Shown: piece after piece, positions 43,985-52,250 of the stretch
Position numbering within the stretch: position 1 is the stretch's first letter
Layout: the number at the start of each line of letters is the position of its first letter
From: Arthrobacter sp. EM1
GTDB taxonomy: Bacteria > Actinomycetota > Actinomycetes > Actinomycetales > Micrococcaceae
Direction of reading: 5' to 3'
Length of the DNA: 64,000 nt
NCBI RefSeq assembly: GCF_029964055.1
Contig: NZ_CP124836.1
Location: forward strand, 3,038,001 to 3,102,000
Program-made: the position numbers and the translations under genes
Notes under the pieces: generated by a model
Seen by the model: the letters and a program-made list of their open reading frames with translations, nothing else
Databases searched by the model: none
Told to the model about the DNA's origin: nothing

Positions 43985-45337
43985 ATGAGGAAACTGCTGA
44001 TCGCCAACCGCGGCGAGATCGCGGTGCGGATTGCCCGAACCGCCCGTGCAATGGAAATCGAGACGGTCCTGGCTGCCAGCGAAGCCGACGTCGAGTCCCT
44101 GGCTGCCCGGACCGCCGACCACGTGATTGTGGTGGGTCCGGCTCCTGCCCCCGCCAGCTACCTGAACCAGGATGCCATCATCGCTGCGGCGCTGGAGACC
44201 GGCTGCCATGCTGTCCACCCTGGCTACGGGTTCCTCTCCGAGAACGCGGTATTCGCCCGGAAGGTCGCAGCTGCTGGCCTGATCTGGGTGGGGCCGGATG
44301 CCGACGCGATCGAAATGATGGGCAACAAGTCCTTGGCGAGGGAATCCGCCCGCAAAGCCGGCGTCCCGGTCCTCCAGGGGTCGGACGGACCCCTGGAGCC
44401 GAATGCCGACGCCGTGGAGGTCGCCCGCAGGGTCGGCTATCCGCTCGTCGTCAAAGCCTCCGCCGGCGGCGGCGGCCGGGGCATCCGCTTTGTGCACAGC
44501 GAAGATGAGCTCCTGGACACCATCGAGATCGCGCGCGGCGAAGCGGCCTCCGTATTCGGGGACCCGACAGTCTATCTGGAACGTTTTGTGCAGCACGCCC
44601 GGCACGTAGAAGTACAGATCCTCGGCGACGGAATGCGTTTCATCCATCTCGGGGACCGGGACTGCTCCATGCAGCGGCGTTCGCAGAAGGTCATTGAAGA
44701 GGCTCCGGCGCCGGACCTCCCGGACACTGTCCGGGAAAGAATCCGGGAATCCTCCGTGGAGCTCGCCCGCGATTGCCGCTACAGCGGCGCCGGAACAGTC
44801 GAGTTCCTCTACGACCCGGTCAATCATGAAGCTGCGTTCATCGAAATGAACACCAGAATTCAGGTTGAGCACCCGATCACCGAGCAAATCACGGGCGTCG
44901 ATCTGATCCGCGAACAACTGCTGATCGCATTCACCGGTGAGATGTCCTTGCGGCAGGAGGACATCACGTTTGCCGGCCACGCCATCGAGTGCCGCATTAA
45001 CGCCGAGGACCCGGAGAACAACTTCTTCCCCAGCCCCGGCCTCATCACCGCCTTGGACTGGGCCGCAGGCGGCGGCATCAGGGTGGACACCGGCGTCGAG
45101 GCCGGATCCACGGTCAGCCCTTACTACGACTCGATGCTTGCCAAGCTGATAGTCCATGCGGAAAGCCGCGACTCCGCCATTGAGGCCATGCTGGCTGCGC
45201 TGGACCAGACCGTGATCGAAGGGGTCAAAACCACGATCCCGGTGCACAAGCTGTTGCTGGCCAGGCCCGAATTCGCCGCGGTCAGCCACCACTCGAAGTT
45301 CATAGAAACCGTTGCCGATCTAATGGAGGCGCCATGA
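43985..45337 (+). CDS. accC: biotin carboxylase subunit
   Basis: 450 aa ATP-grasp biotin carboxylase, which carboxylates carrier-bound biotin with bicarbonate and ATP. KLLIANRGEIAVRIARTARAM opens the N-domain, the Gly loop is ASAGGGGRGIRFV, and the active site carries EMNTRIQVEHPITE. Full length and intact. Stop overlaps pxpB as ATGA (45334-45337). There is no acyl-CoA carboxyltransferase gene in the operon; the only carboxyltransferase-like folds are the PxpB and PxpC proteins. Confidence 0.9.
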   Translation: MRKLLIANRGEIAVRIARTARAMEIETVLAASEADVESLAARTADHVIVVGPAPAPASYLNQDAIIAAALETGCHAVHPGYGFLSENAVFARKVAAAGLIWVGPDADAIEMMGNKSLARESARKAGVPVLQGSDGPLEPNADAVEVARRVGYPLVVKASAGGGGRGIRFVHSEDELLDTIEIARGEAASVFGDPTVYLERFVQHARHVEVQILGDGMRFIHLGDRDCSMQRRSQKVIEEAPAPDLPDTVRERIRESSVELARDCRYSGAGTVEFLYDPVNHEAAFIEMNTRIQVEHPITEQITGVDLIREQLLIAFTGEMSLRQEDITFAGHAIECRINAEDPENNFFPSPGLITALDWAAGGGIRVDTGVEAGSTVSPYYDSMLAKLIVHAESRDSAIEAMLAALDQTVIEGVKTTIPVHKLLLARPEFAAVSHHSKFIETVADLMEAP

Positions 45338-46239
45338 ATAGCCCCGCACCTGCAGTACCGGAGGCTCGCTACACCTGGGGCGGGGACGAATTCCTGTTCG
45401 TTGAAGTTTCGGAGTCCATGAGCCTGGCCGCCAATTTCAAGGTGATGTCCATTGCCGCGAAGCTTTCAGCCATGGAATTGCCGGGCATCGTGGATGTCTG
45501 TCCTGCCAACGCTTCGCTGCTGGTGCGGTTCGATCCTGACGTCCTGCCGCCGTCGACCTTGGAAAAGACCGTCCGGACTATTGAAGGGGACCTGTCCCAT
45601 CAGGAGGATCGGGCCCTGGAAACCCGGATCGTCGAAGTCCCGGTCTGGTACGACGATCCCTTCACCGCAGAGGTGGCCGGGCGGTTCCGCGAAGGCTTCC
45701 ATCAGGAGCCGGACGGCACGGACATCGACTACGCAGCAAAGGTCAACAACCTCAAGGACGCCGCCGAATTCATCCAGCGCCATCATGAGCAGCCGTGGCT
45801 TGTCACCATGGTTGGATTCGTCGCCGGCTTGCCGTTCCTGTTCCAGCTAGTTGAGCAGGACAAGCAGCTGGAAGTGCCAAAGTATCTGAGTCCCCGCACC
45901 GATACGCCCAAGCTGACGGTGGGCCACGGCGGCTGCTTCGGCTGCATCTACTCCGTGCGGGGTGCCGGGGGCTACCAGATGTTCGGGGTAGCCGCCGCGC
46001 CGATTTTCGATCCGGCCCAGGCACTGGCTGACTTCAAGGACTTTATGGTCTTCTTCCGGCCGGGCGACATCGTGAAGTTCAAGCCGGTCACGGAAGCCGA
46101 ATACAACACCATCCAGGCCGAGATCTCGGCGGGGACCTTCCGCTACCGGCAGGCGCCCGTGACATTCGATGTGTCCAAGGCGCTGGCCCATCCCGAAGCG
46201 TACAACCAGGAACTTATGGGGGCCCTCAATGGCATTTGA
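45334..46239 (+). CDS. pxpB: 5-oxoprolinase subunit B-like / carboxyltransferase subdomain C/D
   Basis: 301 aa KipI/allophanate-hydrolase-subunit-1 family, somewhat longer than E. coli PxpB. Conserved segments are DFAAKVNNLKDA-like DYAAKVNNLKDA, VGFVAGLPFL and VRGAGGYQMFG. The same domain forms part of the carboxyltransferase of urea carboxylase. ATGA overlap with the biotin carboxylase and 11-base overlap with pxpC show tight coupling of all three. Confidence 0.88.
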   Translation: MNSPAPAVPEARYTWGGDEFLFVEVSESMSLAANFKVMSIAAKLSAMELPGIVDVCPANASLLVRFDPDVLPPSTLEKTVRTIEGDLSHQEDRALETRIVEVPVWYDDPFTAEVAGRFREGFHQEPDGTDIDYAAKVNNLKDAAEFIQRHHEQPWLVTMVGFVAGLPFLFQLVEQDKQLEVPKYLSPRTDTPKLTVGHGGCFGCIYSVRGAGGYQMFGVAAAPIFDPAQALADFKDFMVFFRPGDIVKFKPVTEAEYNTIQAEISAGTFRYRQAPVTFDVSKALAHPEAYNQELMGALNGI

Positions 46240-47215
46240 TATCAAGAACCCCGGGCTTGCCACCACGGTCCAGGACCAGGGCCGCACCGGCCACTACAAC
46301 GTGGGCATCCCGCAGAGCGGATCCATGGACCAGTACTCTGCCGAACTTGGCAATGCCCTGGTAGGCAACACCGCCCGGGAAGCAGTCCTGGAATGCACGT
46401 ATCTGGGCCCGGTGCTGACCACCGGCGAGGACGCCGTCGTCGCCATCACCGGGGCTCCAGTGGAGGTGAAAGTCAACGGCGAAGCCCGCCCCCAGTGGAC
46501 GCGGCTGCGGCTGGGCGCCGGAGATGAGCTGAGCTTTGGGGTTATCCGCGGCGGGACGCGCTACTACATCGCTGTCCAGGGCGGCGTCGACGTTCCCGAG
46601 GTGCTCGGCAGCCGGTCCACCTACAGCCTGGGCGCGATCGGCGGCTTCCATGGCCGCAAGCTGGAGGCCGGCGACCAGGTTCCGGTCGGAATTCCGCTGA
46701 ACGGCGGTGTTGTACCCAACGGCGACACGATTCCGGAAGAATTCCGTCCAGGGTTCGCAAAAGAACAGGACGTCAGGATAGTCCTTGGCCTGTACGACCA
46801 CCGCCTCACCGCCGAAGGACTGGACAATCTCCTGAACGGCGAGTGGAAAGTGACCCCGGTGGCTGACCGGATGGGCTTGCGGTACTCCGGCCCCGGCGTG
46901 AAATGGATAGAGCGCGAGCAGCCTTTTGGGGCCGGTTCCGATCCGTCCAACATTGTGGACGCCGGCTACGCCGTCGGCTCCATCCAGATTCCCGGCGGTA
47001 CCCAGCCGATCATCCTGCATCGCGATGCTGTCTCCGGCGGCGGCTACGCCATGGTGGGAACCGTCATCAGCGCCGACATGGATCTGGTTGCCCGTGCCGC
47101 TCCCGGGACCTCCACCCGATTCGTTGCCGTCAGCCAGGACGAGGCGCTGGTGGCGCGCAAGGAACTCGCTGAACGCAAACAGGAGGCGCGGGCAGCCCTC
47201 GGCTCCAGCCGCTGA
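46229..47215 (+). CDS. pxpC: 5-oxoprolinase subunit C-like / carboxyltransferase subdomain A/B
   Basis: 328 aa KipA/allophanate-hydrolase-subunit-2 family (NPGLATTVQDQGR, GIPQSGSMDQYS, AVQGGVDVPEVLGSRSTYSLGAIGG, LGLYDHRLT, ADRMGLRYSG). Homologous to the second carboxyltransferase part of urea carboxylase. ATG at 46229 overlaps pxpB by 11 bases; an upstream ATG at 46169 is inside pxpB. Last gene, followed by a strong terminator. Confidence 0.88.
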   Translation: MAFDIKNPGLATTVQDQGRTGHYNVGIPQSGSMDQYSAELGNALVGNTAREAVLECTYLGPVLTTGEDAVVAITGAPVEVKVNGEARPQWTRLRLGAGDELSFGVIRGGTRYYIAVQGGVDVPEVLGSRSTYSLGAIGGFHGRKLEAGDQVPVGIPLNGGVVPNGDTIPEEFRPGFAKEQDVRIVLGLYDHRLTAEGLDNLLNGEWKVTPVADRMGLRYSGPGVKWIEREQPFGAGSDPSNIVDAGYAVGSIQIPGGTQPIILHRDAVSGGGYAMVGTVISADMDLVARAAPGTSTRFVAVSQDEALVARKELAERKQEARAALGSSR

Positions 47216-47222
47216 TGCACGG

Positions 47223-47266
47223 CACAAAAGCAGGAACCGGAAGGACTCCCGGTTCCTGCTTTTGTG
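47223..47266 (+). terminator. rho-independent terminator after pxpC
   Basis: CACAAAAGCAGGAACCGG (47223-47240) pairs perfectly with CCGGTTCCTGCTTTTGTG (47249-47266) around an 8-base loop. The T-rich end of the second arm supplies the release tract. Eight bases after the pxpC stop. Confidence 0.9.
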
Positions 47267-47400
47267 TTTCCGGCTGCTGTACGGCCCGGATACTGGCCAA
47301 TCGTCGATCCCTGCCGTTCACCGCCACTCCACAATGGGTTCATTACCACTGAGTACGTTGGCCGGGTCCTGTTGAGATCCACCCTTTGAAAGGCTCCCCC

Positions 47401-48432
47401 ATGAGCACGACTCGCACCCGAGGCATCCTCACGGCAGCCGCAGCCATCGTCCTGACAGCGGCCGCAATCGGCGGCACTGCGGCCGCCCAGGCCGCCCAGG
47501 CCGCCGGCAACAACGATCAGCACGGCGGGGGCGACGCCGGCAGCCACCACGTAACTGACACGGCACTGTCCGAGGCGTTCAGCGGCGTCGACCGTGCCAC
47601 AGCCTGGCAGCAGACCGGCAAGCTGAAGTTGGACTTTCCCACGTACCACACCGAAGGAATCGCCTTCAGTGAGGACCACATTTTCCTCTCGGCTGTCCAG
47701 ATCCTGGAACCGACCACCAAGCTGCCCGCCACACAGGACGGTTTTGACCGTACGCCCGGCAAGGGCGTCGGCCACCTGTTTGTGATGGACAACGCCGGGA
47801 ACCTCCAGAAGGACATCATCCTTGGCGAGGGCGACATGTACCACCCCGGCGGCATCGACTTCGACGGCACCAACGTCTGGGTGCCGGTTGCCCAGTACCG
47901 GCCCAACAGCAGCGCCATCGTCTACCGGGTGGACGCGAGCAGCCTCGAGGTGCACAAGCAATTCGAGGTCAAGGACCACTTTGGCGGCATCGTGATGGAC
48001 AAGCAGACGGGCCACCTCGTCGGCAACACCTGGGGGTCGCGACGCTTCGCCGAATGGGACCTGCACGGCCGGCAGCTCGCTAGCTGGCAGAACCCGAACT
48101 ACTTCATCGACTACCAGGACTGCCAGTACGTGCCGAACTCAAAAATGCTCTGCGGCGGGATCACCAACCTCCCCCAGGCCACGCAGTCCGGCGGAGCCGG
48201 CGCAAGCTACGAACTCGGCGGAATGGCGATGATCGACCTCAAATCCCGCAGTGTACTCCGCGACGTCCCCTTCCAGCAGTGGTCCACCGCCGGTCACGCG
48301 GCGACGCGCAACCCGTTCAAAATGACCGCCGACGGCGACCACCTCACCATGAGGGTGGCTCCCGACAACGGCGATGAGGGCAACGGCACCGAAATCCTCA
48401 GCTACGAGGCCACCGTTACCGCAACCGAGTAA
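47401..48432 (+). CDS. secreted DUF6454 protein
   Basis: 343 aa with a signal peptide (TRTRGILTAAAAIVLTAAAIGG, cleavage after AAQA-A near residue 33). The mature part is a beta-propeller-like DUF6454 domain (FPTYHTEGIAFSEDHIFLSAV, GHLFVMDNAGNL, MYHPGGIDFDGTNVWVPVAQYR, CQYVPNSKMLCGG). Catalytic function unknown. ATG at 47401 has GAAAGG eight bases upstream. Followed after 35 bases by the secreted phospholipase C, so both are likely made together. Confidence 0.85.
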   Translation: MSTTRTRGILTAAAAIVLTAAAIGGTAAAQAAQAAGNNDQHGGGDAGSHHVTDTALSEAFSGVDRATAWQQTGKLKLDFPTYHTEGIAFSEDHIFLSAVQILEPTTKLPATQDGFDRTPGKGVGHLFVMDNAGNLQKDIILGEGDMYHPGGIDFDGTNVWVPVAQYRPNSSAIVYRVDASSLEVHKQFEVKDHFGGIVMDKQTGHLVGNTWGSRRFAEWDLHGRQLASWQNPNYFIDYQDCQYVPNSKMLCGGITNLPQATQSGGAGASYELGGMAMIDLKSRSVLRDVPFQQWSTAGHAATRNPFKMTADGDHLTMRVAPDNGDEGNGTEILSYEATVTATE

Positions 48433-48467
48433 GCCCCTTGCACCTCCTATAAATGAATGGACACCCT

Positions 48468-50183
48468 ATGCCTCATCCAGCACGCTCCACCCGAAAACGC
48501 CTCGCCGCCGTCACCGGCGCCGCGGCTCTGGCCGCGTCGACGCTGGCAGCCGGCCTGATCGGCGTCGGCGCCGCCCCGGCCTCGGCCGGAGATAAGCACG
48601 CTGAAACCGCGACCCCGATCAAACATGTGGTGGTGATTTTTCAGGAAAACGTCTCCTTCGACCACTATTTCGCCACCTACCCGGAGGCCGCGAATATTCC
48701 CGGCGAAACCCAACAGGGCACCGGCACCCCGGCGGCCACCTTCACTGCCGCCAAGAGCACGCCCAAGAAAATCGACACCCTGGCCACCGCGGGCCTGCTA
48801 GCCCCGAACAACCCCAATACTGCCCAGCCGGCCCGCCTCTCGCCCCTGCAGGCCGTCACCTGCGACCAGGACCACAACTATGGCGCCGAGCAAAAGGCAT
48901 ACAACGGCGGCTTGATGGACAAGTTTGTTGAGTTCACCAGCCGGGACGCCTGCGGCACCAACCAGTACGGCCGCAGCGGGCTGACAATGGACTACTACGA
49001 CGGAAACACCGTCACCGGCATCTGGAACTACGCCCAGAACTACGCCATGAGCGACAACCACTTCAGCACCGTCTTCGGACCGTCCACTCCGGGTGCGCTG
49101 AACCTGGTCTCCGGCCAGACCCACGGAGCCACCGAATACACGGCGGCCGGCCAGCCCGTTAAACCGGCGGCCAGCGACTACACCGTCCGCCGGCCGGACG
49201 CGAAGGGCGTCGGCACCATCATCAACGACCCGGACCCGGTCTACGACGACTGCTCCAACAACAGCCACGCCAAAACCAACAACCTGGCCGGCCTAGACGG
49301 CAAGAACATCGGCGACCTACTTAACTCCAACGGCACGTCCTGGGGCTGGTTCCAGGGCGGCTTCGCGCCCACCACCCCGGCGTCCGGGAGCACACCTGCA
49401 TCGTGCCTGTCCAGCCACACCAACGCCGCGGGCGCCGACGTCGTGGACTACTCCCCGCACCACCAGCCGTTCCAGTACTACGCTTCCACCGCCAACCCGC
49501 ACCACGTCGCCCCGGCGTCGGACGCGGAAATTGGCCACAACGGCCAGGCCAACCACCAGTACGACCTCACGGCGTTCAACACGGTGGTCAACACCGACAA
49601 CATGCCCGCCGTGTCCTTCCTAAAGGCGGGCATGTACCAGGACGGCCACGCCGCCTACTCCGACCCCATCGACGAGCAGAACTTCATTACCAGCACCGTC
49701 AACCAGATCCAGAATTCCAAGAACTGGGAGGATACGGCCGTGGTGCTCGCCTACGACGACTCGGACGGCTGGTACGACCATGTCGCCGCCAAGGTGAAGA
49801 ACTCCTCCAACACTGAAGACGACGCCGCCTGGTGCACGGACGCCGCCGCCAGCGGAGTTCCGCTGGCGGGCGGCTACGCTGACCGCTGCGGACCCGGCCC
49901 ACGCCAGCCGCTCGTGATCATCTCCCCCTACGCAAAGAAGAAGTTCGTAGACCACACCGAGACCGATCAAACCTCGATCCTGCGCTTCATCGAGGACAAC
50001 TGGCAGACCGGACGGATCGGTGACGCTTCCGCCGACTCCGCGGCCGGCTCGCTGAACGAGATGTTCAACTTCCACAAGCAGCGCACCGGCAAGGTCCTGC
50101 TCGACGAAAACACCGGCGCCGTCGCCTCCATCACAAAAAGGAACGACGATGACGAAAAGCACGGCAGGGACGACGAGAGGTAG
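48468..50183 (+). CDS. secreted phospholipase C / acid phosphatase family phosphoesterase
   Basis: 571 aa. Signal peptide with basic start (HPARSTRKRLAAV) and cleavage after APASA near residue 40. The phosphoesterase domain has the catalytic HVVVIFQENVSFDHYFATY segment (usual QENRSFDHYFG), MSDNHFSTVFGPSTPGALNL, and the metal-binding YDDSDGWYDHV. It is close in layout to AcpA and non-hemolytic PLCs. The C-terminus ends in a charged DDDEKHGRDDER tail. ATG at 48468 taken for its upstream GGA; 48453 is possible. Confidence 0.85.
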   Translation: MPHPARSTRKRLAAVTGAAALAASTLAAGLIGVGAAPASAGDKHAETATPIKHVVVIFQENVSFDHYFATYPEAANIPGETQQGTGTPAATFTAAKSTPKKIDTLATAGLLAPNNPNTAQPARLSPLQAVTCDQDHNYGAEQKAYNGGLMDKFVEFTSRDACGTNQYGRSGLTMDYYDGNTVTGIWNYAQNYAMSDNHFSTVFGPSTPGALNLVSGQTHGATEYTAAGQPVKPAASDYTVRRPDAKGVGTIINDPDPVYDDCSNNSHAKTNNLAGLDGKNIGDLLNSNGTSWGWFQGGFAPTTPASGSTPASCLSSHTNAAGADVVDYSPHHQPFQYYASTANPHHVAPASDAEIGHNGQANHQYDLTAFNTVVNTDNMPAVSFLKAGMYQDGHAAYSDPIDEQNFITSTVNQIQNSKNWEDTAVVLAYDDSDGWYDHVAAKVKNSSNTEDDAAWCTDAAASGVPLAGGYADRCGPGPRQPLVIISPYAKKKFVDHTETDQTSILRFIEDNWQTGRIGDASADSAAGSLNEMFNFHKQRTGKVLLDENTGAVASITKRNDDDEKHGRDDER

Positions 50184-50227
50184 GCACCCTCGCGCAGTCC
50201 CTGCGCGTCCTCAACACAGCACCCCCA

Positions 50228-50270
50228 GGAACCGCCTCCGGCCACGCGCCGGAGGCGGTTCCTTTTCCTT
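50228..50270 (+). terminator. rho-independent terminator after the phospholipase gene
   Basis: GGAACCGCCTCCGGC (50228-50242) and GCCGGAGGCGGTTCC (50248-50262) pair perfectly around CACGC and are followed by TTTTCCTT. It lies 44 bases after the phospholipase stop. Confidence 0.9.
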
Positions 50271-50416
50271 GGCAGGCGGTCTTGATGCAGGAACCGTTTT
50301 CGGAGTAGACCAGCTAATACAGCCAACAGTCCGTCGCCCGGGCCGAGAGGTCCTTGCCGTAGCCGTGCAGACTCCGGGTGCCGGCGGGCGCAACAGCAAG
50401 GACAGAGGAGAGCACC

Positions 50417-50761
50417 ATGAGCGAAGAGCAGGCGGCACCGAAGACAAAAGGTGTTGCGGCGCAGCTGCTGGGAACGGTTGACCTGGGGCCCGAGATCGAA
50501 GGCATGGCAGGACGCCTGCTCCGGATGCGGATGGTGACCATCGAGCCGGGAGGCGTCTTCGGCCCTGTGCATGACCATAAAGACCGGCCCGGCATGGTCT
50601 ACATCCTGCAAGGAACCATCACCGACCATCGCAATGGAGCGGCCACGGACTATGGCCCGGGAATGGGTTGGCCCGAGGACGGGAACACCATTCACTGGCT
50701 GGAGAACAGGGGGGCCGCTCCGGCGGTGGAGATCTCGGTCGATATCGTCAGGCAGGCGTAG
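50417..50761 (+). CDS. cupin domain protein
   Basis: 114 aa single cupin. GGVFGPVHDHKDRPGMVYILQGTITDHRNG contains the metal motif with two His and the Glu replaced by Gln-Gly context; the second motif is ENRGAAPAVEISVDI. ATG at 50417 with AGAGGAG seven bases upstream. Function unknown. Confidence 0.8.
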   Translation: MSEEQAAPKTKGVAAQLLGTVDLGPEIEGMAGRLLRMRMVTIEPGGVFGPVHDHKDRPGMVYILQGTITDHRNGAATDYGPGMGWPEDGNTIHWLENRGAAPAVEISVDIVRQA

Positions 50762-50831
50762 GCGCCCGCAGCGGCCCCGGATCAGGCCGGGAGGATCTTC
50801 CGGTTCACGCCTCTGGTGAAGCTATGCAAAA

Positions 50832-50847
50832 ATACCCCCCAGGGTAT
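50832..50847. promoter_or_regulatory. CsoR/CstR-like operator upstream of the sulfide:quinone oxidoreductase
   Basis: ATACCC and GGGTAT arms (50832-50837, 50842-50847) flank CCCA. Operators of CstR-type persulfide-sensing repressors and some CsoR proteins have this ATACCC-n4-GGGTAT layout. It overlaps TATAGA (50845-50850), a likely -10, so binding would block transcription. No CsoR-family gene is in the window. Confidence 0.65.
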
Positions 50848-50935
50848 AGAGTGGTTGGCATCACAGTGTGTAGCAACACGAAGAGAACGGCGTCCGCGCT
50901 GAAGCGACGCCCGGTTCGAGAGAGGCGTCTTATCC

Positions 50936-52132
50936 ATGACTATGCATCACGAGATCCTGATCGTCGGAGGCGGCAATGCGGGACTGAGTGTCGCCGCCCG
51001 GCTCCGCCATGCTGGCCGGACTGATATCGGCCTGATTGAGCCGAGCGAGCACCACTACTATCAGCCGTTATGGACCCTGGTGGGAGGCGGTTCGGCCAGC
51101 CAGACGGAGTCGGTCCGTCCACAGGCAACCGTAATGCCGCAGGGAGTTGCGTGGATCAAGGACGCCGCGACGGATATTGACCCTGAGCGGCGAAGCGTCG
51201 CACTGGCGTCCGGCGGATCCGTCACCTATGACTATCTGGTGGTCTGTCCCGGCATCCAGTTGGACTGGGACAAGATTCCGGGCATGGCCCAGGCCCTGGA
51301 GTCGCCGACCGTCTCCAGCAACTACCGCTTCGACTTGGCACCAAAGACCTGGGACATGATCAGGAACCTGAAGTCCGGAACGGCCGTTTTCACCCAGCCC
51401 TCAGGGCCGATCAAATGCGCCGGCGCGCCGCAGAAGATCGCGTACCTGGCCGCCGATTACTGGCAAAAGCAGGGGGTGCTGGACAAGATCCGGGTCGTGA
51501 TGGTTCTGCCGACGCCGGGTATGTTCGGGGTCAAGGTGTTCGCCGATGAGCTTGAGCGGGTGGTGGCCAAGTACGGCATCGAAGTCCGCTTCAACAGCGA
51601 GATGACCTCTGTGGACCCGGCCGCTGGCGTGGCAGTGATTACTGACAATGCGGCAGGCTCCCAGGAATCCTTGCACTACGACCTGCTCCACGTTGTGCCG
51701 CCGCAGTCTGCGCCGGACTGGCTCAAGCGCACCCCGCTGGCGGACCCGGCCAACCCCGCCGGCTACGTGGACGTTGACAAGCACACCATGCAGCACAAGC
51801 GGTACCCGGAAGTTTTTGCCCTGGGCGACGCGGGGTCTACACCGAACTCGAAGACCGGCGCTGCGATCCGCAAGCAGGCCCCGGTGCTGGTGAAGAACCT
51901 GCTGGCTGCCATTGAAGGGCAAGCCCCGGCCGCCCAGTACGGAGGGTACTCCTCCTGCCCGCTGACCACGGCGCGGGGGAAAATGCTGCTGGCGGAGTTT
52001 GATTACACTTTGCAGCCCGCCCCCAGCATTCCGTTCATCGACACCACGAAGGAACGCAGCGACATGTGGCTGCTGAAGCGCTACGGGCTTCCGTTTATGT
52101 ACTGGAACCTGATCCTCAAGGGGCGCATATAA
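50936..52132 (+). CDS. sqr: sulfide:quinone oxidoreductase
   Basis: 398 aa FAD flavoprotein of the SQR/SQRDL branch, oxidising H2S at the membrane and reducing quinone. FAD motif ILIVGGGNAGLSVAARL; the redox cysteines are in GPIKCAGAPQK and YGGYSSCPLTT; the third FAD motif is VFALGDAGSTPNSKTGAAI. The C-terminal YGLPFMYWNLILKGR helix suits membrane attachment. GAGAGAGG precedes the ATG. Control by the CstR-like site upstream predicts induction by sulfide or persulfide. Confidence 0.88.
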   Translation: MTMHHEILIVGGGNAGLSVAARLRHAGRTDIGLIEPSEHHYYQPLWTLVGGGSASQTESVRPQATVMPQGVAWIKDAATDIDPERRSVALASGGSVTYDYLVVCPGIQLDWDKIPGMAQALESPTVSSNYRFDLAPKTWDMIRNLKSGTAVFTQPSGPIKCAGAPQKIAYLAADYWQKQGVLDKIRVVMVLPTPGMFGVKVFADELERVVAKYGIEVRFNSEMTSVDPAAGVAVITDNAAGSQESLHYDLLHVVPPQSAPDWLKRTPLADPANPAGYVDVDKHTMQHKRYPEVFALGDAGSTPNSKTGAAIRKQAPVLVKNLLAAIEGQAPAAQYGGYSSCPLTTARGKMLLAEFDYTLQPAPSIPFIDTTKERSDMWLLKRYGLPFMYWNLILKGRI

Positions 52133-52250
52133 CTCCACGGGCAGCAGGAGAACTCCGGCGGGGCAGGGGCTCCGCCCCGATCCCATCGGCGGGCAGGCGC
52201 GCCCACGGCAGGTTCCGGGGGCAACGCCCCGCCGGGGCCAGAATGGCACC

